Part shown: positions 56,328 to 64,000 of the stretch, in pieces
Position numbering within the stretch: the stretch's first letter is position 1
Layout: each line of letters starts with the position of its first letter
Assembly: GCA_000310025.1 (NCBI GenBank)
Contig: FN648407.1
Span: forward strand, 23,929-87,928
DNA from: Ectocarpus siliculosus
Lineage: Eukaryota > Sar > Phaeophyceae > Ectocarpales > Ectocarpaceae
Length of the DNA stretch: 64,000 nt
Direction: 5' to 3'
Notes under the pieces: generated by a model
Database searches by the model: none
Told to the model about the DNA's origin: nothing
What the model saw: the letters and a program-made list of their open reading frames with translations, nothing else
Program-made: the position numbers and the translations under genes

Positions 56328-58447
56328 ATGCTTGCAGCAGTGGTGAGCGGCGGCTTCACCTTGCTCCGAGGAGCGGTGGGTCTCGCAACTGCTACGGCTG
56401 TGCCGGCTCCTCCGCTGCCCTCACATGTTGCCATGCCGGTGTTGTGTCGCGCTCGGCCGAGACATCAGCGTTGGCCAAATGGAAGCATAGTAGGGCCCAG
56501 CGCTGGATTCATTTCACACCTTGCCGTCGACCCTTCCAGTGCTACTCGTGTGTTGCGCGTGTGTACACCATCGACTATTGCGCCGCATGGCGGGGTGGAA
56601 GAAGACTTACCCAGATCCACGCCACCACGCAGTACCACCAACAACGAAAGCCAACAGGCAAAGGCCAGAAGAGAGGCCCGTTTCGACGAGGAGGGGGAGT
56701 ACCGAGTGTTTCGAGAGCTGTTGGAGGGCAAAAAGACGCGGTTTGTATCGCGAGTCATGTACGACGGAACGAACTACAAAGGCTTTCAATTGCAAGGCCA
56801 CGGCCTACCGACCGTACAGGTACGGATGGATGCCGATTACCGCAAGACCGTTCCTCCAGCTACAGCAGTGTGATGAAAGCAACAGACGCACGTGTCTGAC
56901 TCTGATTGAGCAGTGATAATATGGCGGCAATCTGTTTAACGCTTGACCCCACCGCCTATGTTACATTTAACACCGAAGCAGCAGTTGCATTCAATGAAGA
57001 ACATGAGGTTTCTTCTTCGCAGTATCCCACATCCGGAGCCAGCCTGTCTTTTGCGGTGCTCGGACTGCTGTGATGTAAACTACACTGGCTTTTCGTAGAA
57101 TACATGAAGCAAACGACAGAGCAGTGCGTGGCCAAAGTTTCACTTGTGTACGCACCCATGTTCCCTGCCGTACTTGAAAGTACCTTTTCATTCTCCCTTC
57201 CTTCGCGAACAGGGAGTACTCGAAAAGGCGCTGTCGACGCGGTTTCAGACGTACGTGCCGGTTGTTGCCGCAGGACGGACGGACACCGGCGTGCACTCGG
57301 TTGGCCAAGCGGTGCATTTCGACCTGCCCAACGCCAACGAAGACCTCTCGCAGCTCGCGTACTCCATGAACCAGATGATGCCAGAGGTGAATTGAATCAT
57401 AGCCAGCCATCGATCGTCAAGAGACCTGTACCCTGAGGATTGTGGACCGCTCCCGCCTCCTCAAACACCGTTAGAGGCGGAGAGATGGCAGCCCACCTTA
57501 GACCGATTTTCAAAGCTCGACTGCTCCACAACCAAGCATATGCCAACACCGAAAATGGTGATTTCGGAAACATCTCGTTGGGGGATTTTCCGTAGACGTA
57601 TCAGGCTATTCCCGCACACACTTGGTCGCAGAGCGATCGAGCTTTCAAAATCGGTCGAAGGAAGGGGGGTGCCATCTGTCCGCCTCTACGGTAGGTGTAC
57701 TAACCAAACTACTGTAGGCACGAAAACGTCCTCCATGGTACAAGACTATGGCGTCACGGAGGAGAAAATGGAAAGTTTGCAGCGTGCTCCGTTCCCTCCT
57801 TACCGTGTATCTTGCCAACAGCTCTCACACCCATACCCGCCAAACTGTCGGACCATGCGTCATCTCTCTGCCAGGACGTTCGCGTGTGGAATATGTCGGT
57901 GGCCCCGCCAAGCTCTCCCTGGCAAGTGGAGAAAGGCTGGCCCTGGTCCTCCATGCTCAACGCTCGCGGCAAGCGCTACAGCTACCGGCTGTTCGTGGGC
58001 CCCGTAATGAGCCCTCTCGATCGACTATACAGGGCGCATGCTAGCCAAGCCGCGGGGTCACCCATCAACGTCGACCTTCTTTACCAAACTATACCCAAGC
58101 TCGTGGGGAAGCATGACTTCGCCGGGTTCTCTAACGAGGTTACCAAGAGGGCGACTCTCAAAAAGGAGGACGGGCTTGGGGAATTCAACACCGTGAGAAC
58201 CGTGTACTCGGCGGAGATCATCGACGAGGGGGGTGGTAACATCCGACTGGACTTCCACTTGGACGGGGCTTTGTATCGCATGGTTAGGAATATGGTCGGG
58301 GCTTTGTTGGCCGTGGCTGCTGGTCGGTTGGAGCCTGAGGTTATAGATGAGATTTTTGCAACACGCGTCAGAGATTCTCGTCTGATATATGCCGCGCCGG
58401 CGCACGGCCTGACGCTCGACACCGTGTTGTACGATGGCTACGGTTAA
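56328..58447 (+). CDS. tRNA pseudouridine synthase, TruA family (PUS3/PUS1-like), 3 exons
   Basis: Exons 56328-56819, 57213-57386 and 57875-58447 join in phase 0 to give 412 residues. Exon 1 ends with VMYDGTNYKGFQLQ, the TruA N-terminal strand. Exon 2 has the catalytic-loop motif AAGRTDTGVHSVGQ with the nucleophilic Asp at about residue 188. Exon 3 has LNARGKRYSYRLFVGP, KHDFAGFSNE and LYRMVRNMVGALLAVAAGRL, all diagnostic of TruA. Family members isomerise uridines in the anticodon arm of tRNA. About 135 residues precede the catalytic domain. Their start (MLAAVVSGGFTLLRGAVGLA) is hydrophobic and Arg-poor, followed by a basic stretch, so an organelle-targeting leader is possible but not proven. 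Which of positions 38-40 or others is the target cannot be read from the sequence. Intron 2 contains an M1 MITE. Confidence 0.95.
57468..57691. mobile_element. MITE family M1, copy 5 (variant termini) in TruA intron 2
   Basis: The inner repeats GACCGATTTTCAAAGCTCGA and TCGAGCTTTCAAAATCGGTC are those of the family. The outer ends differ: CCGTTAGAGGCGGAGAGATG and CCATCTGTCCGCCTCTACGG pair with each other but not with the other copies. TA follows the right end (57692-57693). Confidence 0.8.
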
Positions 58448-59858
58448 CGCAATTCAAACAAAATACATCGGATTGGCTCCTGGAACTGTAGGTGCGGAGC
58501 GATGCTGATGGAATTCTATCCCTCACTGCTTGTTGAATACTTTGCTGCAAGCGCTAGAACACAATCGCGCCAATGCTGTTCCATCCTTGTAGCCGAGGCG
58601 TAAGCCTCTGACTTTGTCGAAAGACCGCTCCTCTTCCCCCACCACCCTCGCTACTCCCCGCTCGAGAGACAGACAGATGTGTCTCCGAATCGTATCGCAT
58701 GGAACCCCACCCAATCCCCCCGCGCACGTTCAGAACAAGATAAACGGCGGTGGGAGGTTCTCCGCCCAAACGCAAAAACCTAAACACTTATCCGTGGTGA
58801 AAGAGGTGGCGAGCATACAAGTGCTTCGGTTGGGGAAAACAATACATCACGCCCGTTGCTCCCTTTTGCGAGAAGGAGGATGAAGTCAAATAACAAGTAC
58901 ATAAATAGCAATGAGTGATGAAGCAGGACGTACGCGATTCGGTGCACTGAGGCCCGTGCGGTGGGAGGTTTGAGAGAAAAAACACAACGGCATTAATTCG
59001 ATAAGTCGCGGGTGTGTGGCGTGGCTCCCTGCCACAATGCCCACGTACTACCGTTCCTATCTGCTGGTCCACAACAGGACTTCAATGTGTGATGCAACAT
59101 CGACACCAGGCTAAAAGCGTACCCACATTTTTCTCATGATCAGTTGACCGAGCTTTGAAGAGAAGGTACGGCCTTGCACAAGCAACACGGTAACCACCGG
59201 CCATGTCTGGATGCTTTCGTGAAGGAGAAATCGGACCTTTTTTAGATATGTGCCTTCCCCGATGGTGCTTCGCGCGGGCTGCTTGAGCTGTCTGCACGGC
59301 GGGGAGACACCCCCGCGATGACGTGGCTGCAAGTTGGTTGGGGATACAAAACTGACTGCCAAGACGTGCACTCGTAGAGCGAAACATGTACTGTATCTAC
59401 CGGACAGCACCCGCCCTACAACTGGCATATGAAGTGATGGGGAAGATGGTGAAAGGGCGTGAAACTCAACCCATGAGGGAGGAGCAAGACCGCGACACGC
59501 ACAGCCTGTACCCAAGCAATTTAACGGCCAGTGGTGAAACGTTTTTTTATTCGATGATTGAACACGACACCATTTACGTTACCCAGACCAGAACGCGCAA
59601 TACAGTATTGGCCCACACGCAAGAGCGACGGAGCTGAGCAACTACCTCTCGGATCAACACGCCTATACCCATGATGAACTTCCCGCTCACAACATGCGAC
59701 TCAACGCTTCATGTCCGTATGTGTGATCACTCCTCGAGCGATCTACCTTTTGAAACCGTCGCAACAGTCCAATGAAAGACAATACATGACACCCAGGTCT
59801 TGGCTGCATCGATAGCTACACCGGGGGGGGGGGAGTTCCACTAACCAACAAAACTCGT
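58448..59858. other. Convergent intergenic region, no gene seen
   Basis: It lies between the 3' ends of TruA (+) and the transglutaminase-like gene (-). Open frames are short and have no recognisable motif. A poly-G run lies at 59823-59832. Confidence 0.6.
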
Positions 59859-60617
59859 TTACTTCTCTACAGACGGGGGTGCAAACTCCGCCCGAATGGC
59901 GTCGATCGACGAGTTTGGTCCTTTCACGATCCACCCAAAAACGAGGCGGACTGGCCACGGCAAGCGTTGGAAATTCTCCGGTGAACTGTAGAATAGCCCA
60001 GGCTCATCAAAGGCCTCGAAGGTCTCCGTGACCTGCGTGGTTTCCTCCGCCATCTGGCAAAAACTGTCCGAGGCACCATCCCATTCGTTTACCCCGTTAA
60101 CGTGTACCCCATACCCCTCCGTCATATTCTCCTTCACTAGCCTGGCCCGGGCGGCGTGGAACAGCGCCGGGTCTGCGATGTAACCATCCACTCGAATCCA
60201 GCCCAGACTGTCCTGTCCGAGTTCGCTGCAGTCTGGCGGGCCGCCATCAACTCGCCCATCAAGTTGGACTTCAACATAGCTGTGAAGAAGCCGAGCAGGG
60301 GGCGGCGACAGGACGCCGCGCAGCACCCCGTTGCTAAGGTTGACGAACCGTTGCCTAGCGGGGATACCCTGGGCCTGCAACAGTGATGCGAACAGTGCCC
60401 CCTGGGGGTTGCAGTGGCCCATACCGGCCTCTAGGGTTTCCTCGGGAGACGCCGCGTCGAAGCGGCTGGTAAACCCAAACTTGATAGAGTCCCTGACAAA
60501 CACGAAGAGAGCGATGGCCTTCGCGCGCGGGGTCGTTGCACCAGCAAGTGACACGACTTGGTTCGCTCGCTTCGACACGGCAGGCGCCGGGGCGCCTATC
60601 CGGAAACCATTTGCCAT
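59859..60617 (-). CDS. Transglutaminase-like (papain-fold) protein, intronless
   Basis: The protein is 252 residues if translation begins at MANGFRIGAP; the frame is open for about 89 codons further upstream (to 60884). A transglutaminase-like triad is visible: Cys69 in MGHCNPQGALFASLLQAQGI, His112 in LLHSYVEVQLDG and Asp144 in GWIRVDGYIADPAL. The C-terminal part (NEWDGASDSFC, FEAFDEPGLFYSSPENFQRL) is conserved-looking but unrecognised. Bacterial relatives of this fold act as proteases or amidases, or on peptide crosslinks; the substrate here is unknown. It is the only multi-domain-size gene in the window without an intron, which fits retroposition or acquisition from bacteria (inference). 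No signal peptide is seen at the chosen start. Confidence 0.8.
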   Translation of the reverse strand: MANGFRIGAPAPAVSKRANQVVSLAGATTPRAKAIALFVFVRDSIKFGFTSRFDAASPEETLEAGMGHCNPQGALFASLLQAQGIPARQRFVNLSNGVLRGVLSPPPARLLHSYVEVQLDGRVDGGPPDCSELGQDSLGWIRVDGYIADPALFHAARARLVKENMTEGYGVHVNGVNEWDGASDSFCQMAEETTQVTETFEAFDEPGLFYSSPENFQRLPWPVRLVFGWIVKGPNSSIDAIRAEFAPPSVEK

Positions 60618-61642
60618 CTTTTGACGCTTGCGAGAGTTTTGCAGCCAAACACGCGGTGGAGGAAGAAGGGGCGCGTGCTCAAACGTTATTCTTGCCGAGG
60701 ACAAATAGCGCAGTCGATCGTAAAAGGCTTGTTGAAGCATGCTCGAAACTTGAAGGATGGCGGTTTGGTAGGGTGCCCTCGTGTGTGAAGAAAACGTACC
60801 AGCGTGGTCTTCGGTAACTCGTGCACGAGCTTTGAGAGACAAAGACGTGCGTACGGAGGTGAACCGCATCTCGTTTCTGTCCAACGTTGAAAATGCGTAC
60901 TACATATTGTTATTTTTGTTGTTGTCTTTACATTAAAAACATGTAAACATCTGAAACCCCATTGCCGAACAAAGCTGGACTCGCGCAATGCCATTGTCCG
61001 CGCAATGGGCTCGGCCGATTCCCCGAAAGTCAACCTACTGCTGTTGTGAGACTTGGTGGTTAGCATATTCTTGAGATGTACCCCACGACAGGCCCACCCT
61101 AGACGCTGCGCTGACCAAAGTGAGCGTTGAAATTGTTGAAGTCAACTGCTGTGACCGCACTACATCACCCTGCACAGGGGTAAACATTGTCCCTACCACT
61201 TAATTCCACTGTACCAAACAAGCTCCAGTTCGTACGCTCAGCTCTATAACACGCTCACTCCTCCGCACACTGGGAATAAATGATGTGCAACACCAGGTCG
61301 CCAGCGCTCTGTTGTATCTCGGCCAGGCGAGGAAAGCTCTATGTTCCACTCTAACGCCATACACTCGAATAATATTATCCACACACCCCGCAAGTTGCGT
61401 TGCAAGCCTGAGTGCAACTTAAGTGTCAAACACCATCAAGCCAAGCTCCGCATCAGGGCACACGCAATTGACCATGAACAGACGAAATATTCCATATATA
61501 CACTATCGTGCGGCACAGCAGTCGCGCCGACCAATCCTCGCGTTTGGGAAAAACCAACGCGGTCACCATCATTCTGTACTCTGTATCACCACACCACCAA
61601 CAACCCGCTTGGTCACCCAGCCGCGCAACACGGTTCCGCTGG
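60618..61642. other. Intergenic region upstream of the transglutaminase-like gene
   Basis: It holds the promoter of the gene to its left and the 3' flank of the CENP-B-like gene to its right. The frame of the transglutaminase-like gene continues open to 60884 without motifs. Nothing else is recognisable. Confidence 0.55.
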
Positions 61643-63128
61643 TCAGGTATCCAAATTGTTGTTGTCTTCGTTGTCTTCCACCAACTCCAAGTTTTCAGCC
61701 TCTGAACGGGACAGATACGAGCGCTTCGGCACTACTCCTCCATCGTAGAAGCTGACGTTCGCTAGGTCGTACTGCTTGTACTCCTTCTGAACTTCTTTCA
61801 TTCTTGCTTGAACGCGCCCGGAGTCAATCACGCTGCCGTCTGCGAGCAGCAGTGGTCTGCTGACGAGCCCATTGCGCGACACCAAGTTCTTCACCCATTT
61901 CTCGCTGGCGCCGAACTTCTCAAGCTTTTTCTTGTCCTCCGCTGGCGTAGCGTCTGCGGCTAACAAGCTAGCCTTGACGGCATGCCCAAAGGACGCGATC
62001 GTGGTTCGGCCTACAGGGATCTGACTGCTTCCGAAAGCCTTGATGAGGGACAGGACTCGTCTGTCCACCTGCAAAACGTCGTGGGGATGTAAGTCGGTAC
62101 ATAAAAGAGAGTCAACTTTCTAGCCACCTTAGTGATACCATCTGTTGAGCCAGCCACGTCCTCCAGTGAACGGCAAGGGAAAAAAACGCGGTGAAGGGGA
62201 CCAACTACTGTACAACGCCGTGTGGATTTCGCCACAAATGTGCCGAACGGGTGTGCTGTTAGCGTTCAGCGATCGCTGCCTATTCCGCAATTCGTTCGTC
62301 CGGCATTGTACAGGCGCGCTGGAAAACAACACGGGTAACGAAAAATTGTTCGTATCCAACAATGCAATACATGGGAAGTCTGAAACCTCATTTCAGTCTC
62401 ATCCATCGCTAGCCGTTTCAACCGCTGCAGCAGTTTTGTCACAGCAGTCGACTCTGGAGGCTACAAAAAATCTAAATGTTACCAGAGGTACATGACATGT
62501 TACACACCTCGGGGAAGCCTGCAGAGCGCCTCCCTTTGGACTTCAATTTGCGAGTAGACGACGCGGCTTCGGCTTCAAGGATGGTACGGTTAACGGAGCA
62601 ACTCGACACCGTCCGGTCCGAGCACTTGTAGATGGCGGCAATCTCCACCCTGCTCATCTTCTTCTGATCGAGGAGGTCCAGGATCTCCAGCTTCTGTCCT
62701 AGAGTAAGGCGCGCTCGGGGTTTGCTCCTGTCCACGCATGCCCGTCTTTTGGGCGCTCGCGGCTCGCATTCGTCCGCCGTGTGGTCCGATTTTCGTTTGT
62801 TGGGAGCACCTGGGGATGCTGCTGCTGCCGCTGTTGCTACCGCTGGCGCCATCGCCGCTGCTGATGCCGATGTGTCGTTGTTCTTCGGCACCTCTTGATG
62901 ACATGTCGGACAGATCTCCACTTCTACAGCGGTACTTGTTTCTGCATCTGTTCCTGTTCCTGTCGCATCTGATGCAGCTGAGACCTCCGGTTCTCCGCTA
63001 GTGCTGCTGTTGATGGGTTCTGTCGGCTCACTGCTGTTGCTGCTGCTATCAGGAACGGATGTTGGCGTTGAACCCGATGCTGAGTGCCTGCTGTCTACCT
63101 CTGCTCGTCGGTCATCTCTGTCATTCAT
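61643..63128 (-). CDS. CENP-B/Tigger-type DNA-binding protein with vestigial DDE domain, 2 exons
   Basis: Exons 63128-62508 and 62068-61643 join in phase 0 to give 348 residues. Residues 1-130 are Ser/Thr/Ala-rich with a CPTCH motif (73-77) and basic nuclear-signal-like blocks (NKRKSD, APKRRA). Residues 138-185 are a Psq/CENP-B N-terminal helix-turn-helix (RARLTLGQKLEILDLLDQKK, SRVEIAAIYKCSDRTV). Residues 208-275 resemble the second CENP-B HTH, with IPVGRTTIASFGHAVKAS and ASEKWVKNLVSRNGLVSR. In Tigger/pogo transposases the next segment is the DDE nuclease, starting around 'NMDETGLF'. Here the corresponding place reads NVSFYDGGVVPKRSYLS, and the protein stops about 25 residues later with an acidic tail. 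It therefore cannot be a nuclease. It is either a truncated transposon or a domesticated host DNA-binding protein; the intact frame and intron favour the latter. Confidence 0.8.
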
Positions 63129-63456
63129 AGCTTTCGATCGATTGTTCTGCAGATCTTAAACACACCTCTCTCACATTGGTCGTGTTTCTTCCTCTTGACA
63201 CACACACAGCACAGGTTACCCAGTCTCTCGCCCGCGGGTATGTCTCTCCTTTGCAGCTAGGGGCTGTGGGTGGGTTTTGCTGTTGTGTCCATGGCAGCTC
63301 GGTCGGGTCTGCCGTTCCATGTACATACCCCGTCACCAAATTCCGATCTGCGGTGCCCCCTCGACGCACTAGCGAATGCCACGCACAGGCTGCCGGCAGA
63401 GGCGAGAGAGAGAGAGCGAGAGAGGTAGAGGAGGGAGAGAGGGATCTTAGCCGCCC
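63129..63456. promoter_or_regulatory. Divergent promoter region, CENP-B-like gene (-) and putative downstream gene (+)
   Basis: The head-to-head start codons at 63128 and 63457 leave 328 bp. A GA-rich stretch (63404-63445) directly precedes the plus-strand ATG and could be 5' UTR. No TATA box is obvious. Confidence 0.35.
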
Positions 63457-63513
63457 ATGGACGACGAAGAGACGCAATTTTTGCTCGACGACGAGGACGA
63501 AAAGCCCAGGAAG
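63457..63513 (+). CDS. Putative first coding exon of an unidentified gene running off the right edge
   Basis: An ATG in the context CCGCCCATGG opens the peptide MDDEETQFLLDDEDEKPRK, followed by a donor (AAG|GTGGGA). The acidic N terminus and good start context look like a real gene, but only 19 codons are visible and no later exon can be recognised before 64000. If unspliced, the frame closes after 55 codons. Confidence 0.4.
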
Positions 63514-64000
63514 GTGGGACTCCTCGCCTGCCCTTTTATCTTATTTTATTTTGGCGCAGGAGGTGGGGGCTTTTGGTTGGTTTTGCTCGGAGCAGAGATC
63601 AGAGGTGTCGGAGAGTGCCCTTGACCATGCAACTGGTGATCGGGAGGTGCATAACCTAGAGTCGTACGCCGGTCGTATGCCGGTCGTATGCCGACAGACT
63701 CGCGAGCTTTGGTAACGGCGCCGCCTGCGAGAGGAGTAGAGTATGTTGGCGTGGGTGTTGGCGTCGTCCCGATTCTCGCTTGTGCCCAGTGGCGCGGGGT
63801 GATGAGGAGCACAGCCAGGCAAAAGGTGTGCTGACTGGGCAGCGCGCCCCGTCTGTTGGTACGCACGACAGGCAGGGATCACCGGGGAGGCAGAATGCTA
63901 TTGCCGACCGATGCATTTCTAGGGTCTTTCTGCATCGCAGTGATGGAGGTGTTGGTTGAATAGAAGTGCCTCCTTGTGGGGAGCGTCAATAACGCCCTCT
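63514..64000. other. Probable intron of the right-edge gene, nothing recognised
   Basis: GTCGTATGCCG repeats twice near 63670-63690. No conserved coding segment was found. Confidence 0.35.

Noticed and set aside
56324-56899. 191-residue plus-strand frame overlapping TruA exon 1
   Set aside because: The overlapping frame starting at 56328 carries the TruA motif and splices in frame to exons 2 and 3.

Overview
The window looks like nuclear DNA of a photosynthetic stramenopile, most likely a brown alga. Its protein-coding genes are split into many short exons (mostly 60-400 bp) with clean GT-AG borders and introns of about 0.3-2.3 kb. Neighbouring genes tend to alternate strand or sit head to head. 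One predicted protein has an N-terminal extension with an ASAFP-like motif, as expected for a secondary plastid. Codon-frame continuity across splice sites was used to build the models by hand; no database search was possible, so the organism assignment is an inference.

Layout. 1-480 is poor-quality edge sequence. 795-3127 (-) is the 5' part of NAA35/Mak10, the auxiliary subunit of the NatC N-terminal acetyltransferase. 3384-14675 (+) is a 12-exon CLC chloride channel/transporter of the plant CLC-e/f type with C-terminal CBS domains. 16840-28487 (-) is a 14-exon, about 1271-residue secreted and membrane-anchored subtilisin-like protease with all catalytic residues. 28488-33268 is a repeat-filled gap with fold-back elements and a SINE. 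33269 to about 40869 (-) is an RCC1-repeat (beta-propeller) gene. 41042-47075 is a transposon-rich gap with TA-flanked MITEs, a SINE and a Harbinger-like MITE. 47076-56049 (-) joins a degenerate cyclic-nucleotide-binding domain to a hydrophobic carrier-like region and is interrupted by a 100-N assembly gap. 56328-58447 (+) is a TruA-type tRNA pseudouridine synthase. 59859-60617 (-) is an intronless transglutaminase-like protein. 61643-63128 (-) is a CENP-B/Tigger-type DNA-binding protein with almost no DDE domain left. 63457 onward (+) may be the first exon of another gene.

The genes are unrelated housekeeping, transport, proteolysis and regulatory functions; there is no operon-like pathway. 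What unifies the window is its architecture: three head-to-head gene pairs with short shared promoters, poly-C tracts before splice acceptors, at least three GC-AG introns, and several families of small non-autonomous elements. The element families are a tRNA-derived SINE in 3 copies, a TA-flanked MITE in 5 copies, two fold-back families, a Harbinger-like MITE and an unclassified dispersed repeat in 3 copies. They lie between genes or in introns.
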